A program made the position numbers and the translations under genes. Below are positions 5,538 to 12,500 of a DNA stretch of 24,216 nucleotides, one piece after another; within the stretch, counting starts at the first letter, position 1; the number at the start of each line of letters is the position of its first letter. The DNA comes from an uncultured Ruminococcus sp. (GTDB lineage Bacteria; Bacillota; Clostridia; Oscillospirales; Ruminococcaceae). Below the pieces are notes generated by a model. It saw only the letters and a list, made by a program, of their open reading frames with translations, was not told the origin of the DNA and did no database searches. The stretch is taken from positions 1-24,216 of the forward strand of contig CAMWOX010000008.1 of NCBI GenBank assembly GCA_947175975.1. The letters run 5' to 3'.

Positions 5538-6992
5538 TCATGCATCAAGACCAACCAGTTTCCGCAGAATCGCCATGGAATCTTCCAGCTCCAATTTGCT
5601 GTTGCCGTTGAGGTCGCCTGCCAAGCGTTTGGATGTAGTAGCTGATTCTACACCAACTACAACTCTGTTGAGCATAACCACATCCAGGATATCCAGTTTA
5701 CCGTCATTGCTCACATCACCGGGAATGATTTCATCTTCGATGATTACATAAGGAATATTGTATTCTTCGCACTTTGTCCACATTTGTTTATTGGCTTTCC
5801 GGCAATGGATTGTCACACCCATGTCAACCAAAGACCGAACGCTCACTGCATATTCAGAATCTGTCACAGAGATATTGTATATTCCACAATCGGTATCATA
5901 AATATACAAGTCTTTCAGATTGGAGTTTTCTTTTTTCAGCTTGATAGATAAAGTTCTTTCCGACTCAAAAGAGAGTTTAGAAATTTTCGGACAGTCTTCT
6001 ATTCTGTAATATGCTGCATCTGGTAACTGCACATGTTCCAGTGCATCACAGTCTTCAATAATACATCCTAGTGTTTCAGATGCCCCCCGTCCTTCAACTG
6101 CAATATTTGATAAATCCAAAGAAGTTAATTTATCGCAATCAGTAATATAGAATGTATTCTCTATTGTCGTAATCGGCATAGAAAAAGATTCCAGATTTTC
6201 ACATCTTCTCAATAAAATCCGATTCTCACAAAAACCGCCAGGCAATTCAATGCTTTTTAAATTTGGACAATCGGAAATCAGAACTGTATTTCCAAGATTA
6301 TAATTCTTAGGAATTGTTAATGTTTCCAGATTTTTGAATTTTTCTATGTGCAACTCCAGAAAACGAGAATCTTTTTTTTCCGGCTCTGCCAGATTTAATT
6401 CTTTCAGTCCATAACAGCCTGTAATTTCAAAGCCGTCTCGTAGCAAAATTGGATTGGTAAACTTTTCAATCGAACTACAACCATTAAATGCACGAGACTC
6501 GATATGTACTCCCTGAGCAATTGTAATTTCTCTCAAATTTGTACAATTGCTGAAAGCATTAGGATCTATCGATCTTATACCATCTGGTACAACATAGACA
6601 TCTCCTTCTCGACCACAGGGATAAATACACAGCGAGCGAACGCCTTTCTCGAATAGTACACCATCTATACTTTCTAGATTGATATTTTCTGGATCTACTA
6701 AAATTTCTGTCAGATTTGGGCAATCCTGAAAACAATTGAAATAAAAATAATCAACATCAACAGGTAGACCCTCAATTTCAGCAGGAATGGTGACAGACAC
6801 AACGGATGTGTCTGTTGCACCAATGATTTTTGCACAATCACCCTCGATTGCATATTCCAGACCATCATAGGTGACAAATCTAGTATCTTCACTGAATTTT
6901 CTATCAGGCGGCACATATGCCGAAGAAGAAATACCAGCCATATTGACTGCTGCCAAGAGAAATGCTGTAAGAGATATTATTGTTTTTTTCAT
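5538..6992 (-). CDS. Secreted BspA-type leucine-rich-repeat protein with C-terminal dockerin
   Basis: A 484-residue protein from the ATG at 6992; AAGGG lies 9 nt upstream of it, whereas it would abut the alternative ATG at 7001. Residues 1-27 form a signal peptide ending near SSA-YV. Residues about 40-385 hold irregular leucine-rich repeats of the BspA/LRR_5 type ('LREITIAQGV', 'LETLTIPKNY', 'LKSIELPGG', 'LTSLDLSN'), with many Cys at repeat boundaries ('SNCTN', 'NGCSS', 'SDCPN', 'EDCDA'). Residues 425-484 are a type I-like dockerin with two calcium loops, DVSNDGKLDILD and DLNGNSKLELED, predicted to dock on a cohesin-bearing scaffold at the cell surface. LRR_5 domains commonly mediate adhesion or protein binding; the ligand is unknown. 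No catalytic domain is visible. It is monocistronic, with its own promoter. Confidence 0.93.
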   Translation of the reverse strand: MKKTIISLTAFLLAAVNMAGISSSAYVPPDRKFSEDTRFVTYDGLEYAIEGDCAKIIGATDTSVVSVTIPAEIEGLPVDVDYFYFNCFQDCPNLTEILVDPENINLESIDGVLFEKGVRSLCIYPCGREGDVYVVPDGIRSIDPNAFSNCTNLREITIAQGVHIESRAFNGCSSIEKFTNPILLRDGFEITGCYGLKELNLAEPEKKDSRFLELHIEKFKNLETLTIPKNYNLGNTVLISDCPNLKSIELPGGFCENRILLRRCENLESFSMPITTIENTFYITDCDKLTSLDLSNIAVEGRGASETLGCIIEDCDALEHVQLPDAAYYRIEDCPKISKLSFESERTLSIKLKKENSNLKDLYIYDTDCGIYNISVTDSEYAVSVRSLVDMGVTIHCRKANKQMWTKCEEYNIPYVIIEDEIIPGDVSNDGKLDILDVVMLNRVVVGVESATTSKRLAGDLNGNSKLELEDSMAILRKLVGLDA

Positions 6993-7020
6993 AGAAATCA
7001 TCCCTTGTTAATATAAATTT

Positions 7021-7046
7021 TAATGGAAAGAAGATTTCTCCCATTA
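7021..7046 (-). other. Hairpin at the 5' end of the LRR-dockerin transcript
   Basis: In the minus-strand transcript TAATGGGAG pairs with TTTCCATTA (about 9 bp including G-U pairs) around a short loop. The expected transcript start, near 7045, is at the 5' edge of the stem, which would fit a 5' mRNA-stabilising hairpin. No T run follows, so it is not a terminator. Confidence 0.5.
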
Positions 7047-7051
7047 ATGAT

Positions 7052-7080
7052 AGTATATCACTATTTTCTGGAAATGTCAA
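7052..7080 (-). promoter_or_regulatory. Sigma-A promoter of the LRR-dockerin gene
   Basis: On the minus strand TTGACA (7080-7075) is followed after 17 nt by TATACT (7057-7052), with TG of an extended -10 just upstream. The leader to the start codon at 6992 is about 53 nt. Confidence 0.85.
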
Positions 7081-7145
7081 GAAATTTTTTCTATAAACAG
7101 AAGTAAAAATTTAACAGATTTTTTTGTTCACTTTTGTGAAAACAG

Positions 7146-7172
7146 AACCACCTCTGCTTACACAGAGGGGTT
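7146..7172 (-). terminator. Terminator of the murA-rlmH-radical SAM operon
   Basis: CAGAGG (7163-7168) pairs with CCTCTG (7151-7156), and the stem extends through GGTT/AACC with a bulged A. It lies 8 bp after the radical SAM stop. The T tract on the minus strand is interrupted (TTCTGTTTT), so termination may be moderate. Confidence 0.7.
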
Positions 7173-7179
7173 CCGGATT

Positions 7180-7866
7180 TCATTTTTTGATATGTTCTCT
7201 GACATGCAATGGGATTCCCAAATCGTATGCCACATTTTTTGCTTCCTGTATATCAGAATGATTAATGACATCTACCAGCGTGAAACAGACATCAATCCCC
7301 AAAAGCTGACAGCGTTTTGCAAAATTCAGCATAGTAGGATAAGCCTCTGCCGGAAAACCTGCCGGTCTAGTAACCATATGATAGATCTGTGCATTTGGTG
7401 CATTCATACTGACGGAAACTTTATCCACAAGTCCTGAAAGCTTACTAGCAGCATCCATACTCTGCTTTGTGGTCTCATTCGGATTGTACAGATCCGCCAG
7501 TCCGTTAGAATCCACTCGCAGGACAATGCCGGGATAAGTTTCTTTGAGATATTTTGCAAGTTCGCAGACAAAATCCAGACGCATCAGCGGTTCACCATAG
7601 CCACAGAATACAACTTCCTTGTATTTTGTCATATCCCGCTTGCTGAGATTTTCTTTCATTTCTTCCAGTGACGGCTCATGTGCAAGCCAGAGCGTCTCAG
7701 AACCATATGCACCCTCATCATTTCTGCGGATGCAGAACAGACAGTCACAAGGACACTTGTTTGTAACATTCAGATAAAGATTTTCACCCACTTCATAGCT
7801 GATATTCATGGCTTTTGTGATAGATTTTTCGGATTTGGGATTTGTGTGTTTTGTAATTTCAGACAT
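7180..7866 (-). CDS. Radical SAM protein, TatD family-associated type
   Basis: A 228-residue protein with the radical SAM cluster motif CxxxCxxC at Cys38, Cys42 and Cys45 ('NKCPCDCLFCIRR') and a GGE-like SAM-binding motif 'FCGYGEPLMRLD'. The 'YEVGENLYLNVTNKCPC', 'RVDSNGLADL', 'VSVSMNAPNAQIYHMVTRP' segments match what I recall of the group annotated as radical SAM, TatD family-associated (TIGR04038). The substrate of that group is not known to me. GGAAGGAGAG precedes ATG 7866. It is the last gene of the murA operon, 35 bp after rlmH, with a terminator 8 bp downstream. No tatD lies in this window, although the family is named for that neighbour. It is short for a radical SAM protein and lacks SPASM or extra Cys clusters. 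Confidence 0.87.
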   Translation of the reverse strand: MSEITKHTNPKSEKSITKAMNISYEVGENLYLNVTNKCPCDCLFCIRRNDEGAYGSETLWLAHEPSLEEMKENLSKRDMTKYKEVVFCGYGEPLMRLDFVCELAKYLKETYPGIVLRVDSNGLADLYNPNETTKQSMDAASKLSGLVDKVSVSMNAPNAQIYHMVTRPAGFPAEAYPTMLNFAKRCQLLGIDVCFTLVDVINHSDIQEAKNVAYDLGIPLHVREHIKK

Positions 7867-7901
7867 AAATACTCTCCTTCCAGAATATTAAGAAAATTTT
7901 G

Positions 7902-8375
7902 TTACTTATGATAACCTGTATGCCTTTCAATCTGGTATGCCCTGTAAATCTGCTCCAGAAGCATGACAGATGCCAGTGCATGGGGAAATGTCATTTCTGA
8001 CATGGATATTCTTTGAAATGCTGCCTGCTTGATGCGATCATGCAGTCCGAATGAACTGCCGATTACAAATGTAACAGCACTGTCCCGGAGAGGAATTTCC
8101 TGAGTCAGAAATCTAGAAAACTTCTCACTGGAGAACTGTTCCCCCTCAATGCACAGAGCAACCAGCAAGCCTTTCTGATATTTTTGAATAGACTCGGCTT
8201 CGAGTGCAAGAGATTTTTCAATTTCTTTCTGCGAAGGACGTTCTGGAAGTCTCACAGCCGGGAGCTGTGTAAACTGAAACTTACAGAACGGTGTTAATCT
8301 TTTTGTATACAATTCCTGTGCGGCAATCAGATGCGCTTCTTTCTGTTTGCCCACAGTCAATAGCTGAATCAGCAT
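7902..8375 (-). CDS. rlmH: 23S rRNA (pseudouridine1915-N3)-methyltransferase RlmH
   Basis: A 157-residue SPOUT-class methyltransferase that methylates N3 of pseudouridine 1915 in 23S rRNA helix 69. The length matches the family (about 155-160) when translation starts at ATG 8375, preceded by AGGTGA; a longer frame to 8444 would overlap the upstream gene. The trefoil-knot signatures are present: 'GLLVALCIEGEQFSSEKF', 'VTFVIGSSFGLHDRIKQ', 'MTFPHALASVMLLEQIYRAYQI', and the C-terminal 'GYHK' that contributes to binding. The usual 'GG' in the knot is GS here. It sits 13 bp after the dockerin gene, and a YycJ-type hydrolase gene is close upstream, a neighbourhood common in Firmicutes. Confidence 0.96.
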   Translation of the reverse strand: MLIQLLTVGKQKEAHLIAAQELYTKRLTPFCKFQFTQLPAVRLPERPSQKEIEKSLALEAESIQKYQKGLLVALCIEGEQFSSEKFSRFLTQEIPLRDSAVTFVIGSSFGLHDRIKQAAFQRISMSEMTFPHALASVMLLEQIYRAYQIERHTGYHK

Positions 8376-8388
8376 GAAATCACCTATA

Positions 8389-9204
8389 TCAGAATAATAG
8401 ATCTGTCTGGACTTCTGTAAATTCCGCCTGAATGGAGGAAGCAAATTCTACGGCTTTGCTTGTTTCCACAAACACCAGGTAAGAAGCAACGGAGCAGTCT
8501 TCAACTCCTGGACAGTATTTCTTACCAGTTACTGTCAAAACACCGGTTTCATCCATATAGATGTCTTCTGCAATCCACTGCAAACTCATAGAACCATCTG
8601 CAATTGCCAGTATAAGGAGATCTTTTTCTGCAAAAAAAGTGTCATTATATTCTGCTACACTCTCTTCCAGTGTCGTGCCACTTGAATAGGCGAGTACATT
8701 TAGTCGGTTGAATATTCCATCTTCTGTCAGCACTTTTGTGCAGAAAGCTTCCAATTCCGTCGGAGAAGTTACCAGAACCGGGCGATAGTCTCCCCACTTC
8801 GCCTCTGTACCAAAAGATTCTGCAAGAGAAGTCCCCATTGTTACGAGCGTTTGCGTGCCATAAAAAACGGGATCTGCCTGACGTTGTATAATATAGTCCG
8901 TAAAATCCAACTGTTGTGCGCCTGCACCTTTCAAAGAAGTATAATTCAACAGCAAATTGGCATCCTGTGCATTGACAGACTGATCCTGGTTAACATCCAT
9001 GACAGCAAGATCTTCTTCTGTCACAGTGATAATTCCTGCGCCGAGTTCTGCCGCCTTGCTCAGAACCAGTGAGGCATCCTGTGCATTCACAACACCATCA
9101 TCATTCAGATCACCAATAGAAATGGCACTGGAAAAAATCTGAACTGACGGCGAACATACGATAACTGCCAATACTGCTAATACAGAAAAGAATTTATTTT
9201 TCAT
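8389..9204 (-). CDS. Secreted protein with N-terminal dockerin-type calcium loops
   Basis: A 271-residue protein with a signal peptide at residues 1-27. Directly after it, residues 30-95 hold two dockerin-type calcium loops, DLNDDGVVNAQD (32-43) and DVNQDQSVNAQD (70-81), each followed by a hydrophobic helix. The Ala-Gln pair is identical in both loops, at the usual recognition positions. Residues about 100-271 are a domain I do not recognise, with mixed alpha/beta pattern and an internal Cys pair in 'KKYCPGVEDCSVASYLVFVE'. It is predicted to be exported and held by a cohesin partner. A dockerin at the N-terminus is uncommon. AGGAG lies 8 nt before ATG 9204. The gene sits inside an otherwise housekeeping operon (murA, hydrolase, rlmH), so it may be co-expressed with them or be an insertion into the operon. 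Confidence 0.88.
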   Translation of the reverse strand: MKNKFFSVLAVLAVIVCSPSVQIFSSAISIGDLNDDGVVNAQDASLVLSKAAELGAGIITVTEEDLAVMDVNQDQSVNAQDANLLLNYTSLKGAGAQQLDFTDYIIQRQADPVFYGTQTLVTMGTSLAESFGTEAKWGDYRPVLVTSPTELEAFCTKVLTEDGIFNRLNVLAYSSGTTLEESVAEYNDTFFAEKDLLILAIADGSMSLQWIAEDIYMDETGVLTVTGKKYCPGVEDCSVASYLVFVETSKAVEFASSIQAEFTEVQTDLLF

Positions 9205-9234
9205 AGCTTGTACTCCTGTGAACAGATAAAAAAA

Positions 9235-10035
9235 CTAAAATATAACAGCTCCGCCTGACGTTTCAACAGGTGCAACGCCCAGTAAATAATCAGAATCCGG
9301 TTTAAATTCTGTGAGCGTATTCACAATTGATCCGGCGGCAAGCTCCGGTGTATTATTATGCGGACTTAAATGCCCCAATAATAATCTTGTTGTTCCGGAA
9401 CGAATCAGATAATCCGAAAATTCCGCACAGTCCTGATTGGATAAATGCCCATGATCTGAACTGATCCGACGTTTGAGATCTATAGGATATGCACCCTGCC
9501 ACAATAAATCCGGCTCATAATTGGATTCCAACAGAACCATGTCACATCCTGTAAGTGCATCATGGACTGTATCGGTCACAACTCCCAGATCCGTGCAGAC
9601 TGCACAATATTTGTCATCATTTGTATGTATTTTATAACCGCAGCTCCCCGATACATCATGCATAGTCGGAAACGGCATGACTTCACAGTTTCCACAGGAA
9701 ATATACTGATTATCATAAAGATTGATTGCAATCAGTTCTGCATCCACAGGAAGATATTTCTCTTTACTGTTTTCCAGAAATTCCAGTGTCTCACCTGATC
9801 CGTAGACGGGGATATTTAATTTACTCACAAGCGTTTTTAAGCCTTTGATATGATCGCTGTGTGTATGTGTGATAAAAACACCCTGAATACATGCTAGTTT
9901 GATCTCATTACAGGATAATGCATTCAGGATTTTTTTACAGCTTGCACCGGCATCAATCAGAATGCCGGCTTGATTTGTGCCAATATAGGACGCATTCCCC
10001 TGACTGGAGCTGAACAGCGGATAAAATTTTGCCAT
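9235..10035 (-). CDS. yycJ: YycJ/WalJ-type metallo-beta-lactamase-fold hydrolase
   Basis: A 266-residue metallo-beta-lactamase-fold protein. The dinuclear metal motif is 'FITHTHSDHIKG' (His57, His59, Asp61, His62), with downstream ligands in 'FPTMHDVSGSCGYKI', 'CTDLGVV' and 'LLLGHLSPHNNTPE'. The opening 'FYPLFSSSQGNASYIGTNQAGILIDAGAS' and 'LLESNYEPDLL' are typical of the YycJ/WalJ group, which is linked to the WalRK cell-wall regulon in Bacillus and is thought to be a DNA exonuclease. Here there is no walRK next to it; instead it is 53 bp after murA and close to rlmH. The ribosome binding site is AAGTGA before ATG 10035. The group is secure; the biochemical activity in this organism is inferred. 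Confidence 0.92.
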   Translation of the reverse strand: MAKFYPLFSSSQGNASYIGTNQAGILIDAGASCKKILNALSCNEIKLACIQGVFITHTHSDHIKGLKTLVSKLNIPVYGSGETLEFLENSKEKYLPVDAELIAINLYDNQYISCGNCEVMPFPTMHDVSGSCGYKIHTNDDKYCAVCTDLGVVTDTVHDALTGCDMVLLESNYEPDLLWQGAYPIDLKRRISSDHGHLSNQDCAEFSDYLIRSGTTRLLLGHLSPHNNTPELAAGSIVNTLTEFKPDSDYLLGVAPVETSGGAVIF

Positions 10036-10088
10036 CCGGAAATCACTTCTTTATCTTGATTTTTAGTTTAGTCTTAATCCTGATTATT

Positions 10089-11390
10089 TCAGACTTTTTT
10101 CATATCTGCACCAATTCCACGGAGCTTTGCCGCAATATCTGCATAACCACGCTCAATATGCTGAATCTCGGTAATTTCCGTACAGCCATCTGCCATCAAG
10201 CCGGCAATGATCATAGCCGCACCCGCCCGGAGATCACAAGCATTGACACTTGCACCGCTCAGACCACTGCCACCCCGAACAATTGCACCATTCTGTGTAA
10301 TATCAATTTCAGCACCCATCTTACGCAGTTCATTCACATATCGGAAACGATCCTCCCAGACATTTTCTATGATACTGCTTTCTCCCTCGGCAATTGTGAG
10401 GAATGTCGCCATCTGTGGCTGCATGTCTGTCGGATAACCCGGATAAGGTTCTGTTTTAATATTGGTTGCTGTCAGTTTGGAATCGGCACTGGCACAGACT
10501 CTAACAGCCTCTTCATCGTCAAGCTCTTCTACTGTCACACCACAGTCACGGAGTTTTGCAGAAATTGCTTCCAGATGCTTCGGAATCACACCTTTAATCA
10601 GCACGTCTCCTCGTGTTGCAGCAGCAGCAATCATGAACGTTCCGGCTTCGATCTGATCTGGCACAACTGCATAGCGATAAGCTACATCCTGAGAACCCTC
10701 CCCGGCATTGCCCATGAGCTTCTCTACACCCTGGATTTTAATTACATCCGTACCTGCGCCCTTGATATGTGCGCCCATATAATTCAGGAAGTTAGCCAGA
10801 TCCACAATATGCGGTTCTTTGGCAGCATTCTCTATGATCGTAATACCAGGTGCTTTGACAGCGGCAAGAATGGCATTCATCGTTGCACCAACGGAGACAA
10901 CATCCATACTGATTCTGCCGCCATGAAGCCGGTCAGCATGCAGTTCCACAATATCAGACTGCTGGTCTTCAATCAGTTGTTTCGCTCCCAGAATCTCAAA
11001 TGCTTTCAGATGCTGGTCAATGGGTCTTGCACCGAGCGGACAGCCGCCGGGCATGGCAGCCCTGGCATTGTGGCATCTGCCGAGCAATGCACCCAGAAAA
11101 TAATAAGATGCACGCATTTTCTTTGCTTCTTTATAAGGCACATAATAATCCGTGACATTCCGGCAGGAAATCCAGTAAGTATCATTTCCCAATGCTTTGA
11201 CTTCTGCACCAAGACCTTTCAGGACTTTCAAGCAGATTTTCACATCACTGATATCCGGTACATTTTCAATCATACAAGGCACATCCAGCAGCAGGGCTGC
11301 CGGAAGAATAGCGACTGCGGAATTTTTCGCACCGCTGACCAAGATTTCTCCTTTCAGCGGATGCCCGCCGTTGATCACAAATTTCTCCAC
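10089..11390 (-). CDS. murA: UDP-N-acetylglucosamine 1-carboxyvinyltransferase MurA
   Basis: MurA transfers enolpyruvate from PEP to UDP-GlcNAc, the first committed step of peptidoglycan synthesis, in the cytoplasm. From the GTG at 11390 the protein is 433 residues, close to family length, and begins 'MEKFVINGGHPLKGEILVSGA'. Lys22-Asn23 (substrate contacts), Arg93 and the catalytic Cys117 in 'PGGCPLGARPID' are present; a Cys here is the fosfomycin-sensitive form. AGAGGAGAG ends 6 nt before the GTG, which supports this start. The frame stays open to an ATG at 11495, giving 35 more residues that are not typical of MurA and lack a good ribosome binding site. It heads the operon leading to the YycJ-type hydrolase, dockerin protein, rlmH and radical SAM gene. 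Confidence 0.97.
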   Translation of the reverse strand: MEKFVINGGHPLKGEILVSGAKNSAVAILPAALLLDVPCMIENVPDISDVKICLKVLKGLGAEVKALGNDTYWISCRNVTDYYVPYKEAKKMRASYYFLGALLGRCHNARAAMPGGCPLGARPIDQHLKAFEILGAKQLIEDQQSDIVELHADRLHGGRISMDVVSVGATMNAILAAVKAPGITIIENAAKEPHIVDLANFLNYMGAHIKGAGTDVIKIQGVEKLMGNAGEGSQDVAYRYAVVPDQIEAGTFMIAAAATRGDVLIKGVIPKHLEAISAKLRDCGVTVEELDDEEAVRVCASADSKLTATNIKTEPYPGYPTDMQPQMATFLTIAEGESSIIENVWEDRFRYVNELRKMGAEIDITQNGAIVRGGSGLSGASVNACDLRAGAAMIIAGLMADGCTEITEIQHIERGYADIAAKLRGIGADMKKV

Positions 11391-11568
11391 GTTCTTCTCT
11401 CCTCTGATCTGCGCTCTGCTGATATTGCGCATCTGATTCCAGTCTGAATCCTGTTCTGTATTTTTTTTCTTATCAGCGAATCTGACAGCTATCATAATGA
11501 TTCTACACTCACACTTTCTGGCTCTGGGCGATACTTTCGATAGTTTCTTCTGACTGTATAATATTATT

Positions 11569-11597
11569 ATTATACAACATAATCCGGGATTTGTAAA
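11569..11597 (-). promoter_or_regulatory. Promoter of the murA operon
   Basis: On the minus strand TTTACA (11597-11592) is followed after 17 nt by TATAAT (11574-11569). The predicted start is near 11562, leaving a leader of about 170 nt before the GTG at 11390. In the gap 11391-11687 I see nothing else except AT-rich palindromic stretches near 11640-11690 after the cyclophilin gene. Confidence 0.78.
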
Positions 11598-11687
11598 GTC
11601 TAAAAACAGAATTTATCCAGTATTCAGAAAATTTGATAATAATATTCTCCAGGAAAATCAAATATTAATATAATATTGATAAAAATA

Positions 11688-12500
11688 TTATGAATTTTCA
11701 GAGATATACTCAGAAATCCGGACAGAACGGATCAGAATATCTTCCGCCGGCGGTGTGTAGCCCTGTGTATTCTCTTCCTGCAACTGTGCGGCGCAAATTT
11801 CCTGAATGACATCAAATCCCTGATAGACCTGCCCGAAGACCGTCATCTGCTGGGCGAAATTCGGCACACCGCCTTTTTCGATAAACAAATCGGCAAGTTC
11901 CTCACTGCCGGATGCTTCCCGGAACTGCTCCAGAAATTCCGGATCAGAAAAATCCACAGAATTTAAGAGCATGAAACGGCTGCCGGTGTAGTAAGTTTCT
12001 GTCTTGAAAAGTCGTTTGGTAAAACTGGTATCTGATGCAGTATTCACTGCACACAAAGCTCCCCGGAATGTCCACAGATTTTGGTGCAGCTCCTGCGGAA
12101 GCCGTTCCTGCGACTCTGGTGTATTCTCCGGAAGTGATCCGAGATTATCAATACTGCCTGCGGCGAAATAGACATCATTCTTAGCTTCAAACACATAAGT
12201 ATTGTCATAATAGCCGCTTTCGGCGAGCGTGATAAACTGGCTGACGGTTTCTGGAGCATATTCCGGATAGAGTACCGCTCGGATTTCCCCCAGGGATGTA
12301 TCAATCACCGCAACAGGTGCATTCTCAGGAATTTCTTGATCCTGAACAAATTCCAGCGTATCTATATCAATATAGTGATACCCCTGATTGGAAATCATTG
12401 TAACAACATAGAAAATAATAAAACTGATGACAGACATGCCAATCAAGAAAATTCCCAGTCTGGAGAGCGTTTTACTTTTGGTATTCTGGATTTTTCTCAT
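11688..12500 (-). CDS. Membrane-anchored cyclophilin-type protein with altered active site
   Basis: A 270-residue protein with a hydrophobic anchor at residues 15-37 followed by a cyclophilin-type peptidyl-prolyl isomerase domain at about 62-265. The domain is shown by 'APVAVIDTSLGEIRAVLYPEYAPETVSQFITLAESGYYDN' (start of the fold) and 'TVFGQVYQGFDVIQEI'. Aligning 'YDNTYVFEAKND' to the usual YDGTTFHRVIKD places Glu105 where the catalytic Arg is expected and Ala113 where a Gln is usual, so isomerase activity is doubtful. It is predicted to lie outside the membrane, possibly as an extracytoplasmic chaperone. Its ATG overlaps the cysS stop by 4 bp (ATGA), which indicates translational coupling to cysS. 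Confidence 0.9.
   Translation of the reverse strand: MRKIQNTKSKTLSRLGIFLIGMSVISFIIFYVVTMISNQGYHYIDIDTLEFVQDQEIPENAPVAVIDTSLGEIRAVLYPEYAPETVSQFITLAESGYYDNTYVFEAKNDVYFAAGSIDNLGSLPENTPESQERLPQELHQNLWTFRGALCAVNTASDTSFTKRLFKTETYYTGSRFMLLNSVDFSDPEFLEQFREASGSEELADLFIEKGGVPNFAQQMTVFGQVYQGFDVIQEICAAQLQEENTQGYTPPAEDILIRSVRISEYISENS

Noticed and set aside
10029..11447. 472-residue open frame antisense to murA
   Set aside because: It covers a secure MurA gene on the opposite strand, is Cys/His/Ile-rich without domain motifs, and has no ribosome binding site; its length follows from murA codon usage.
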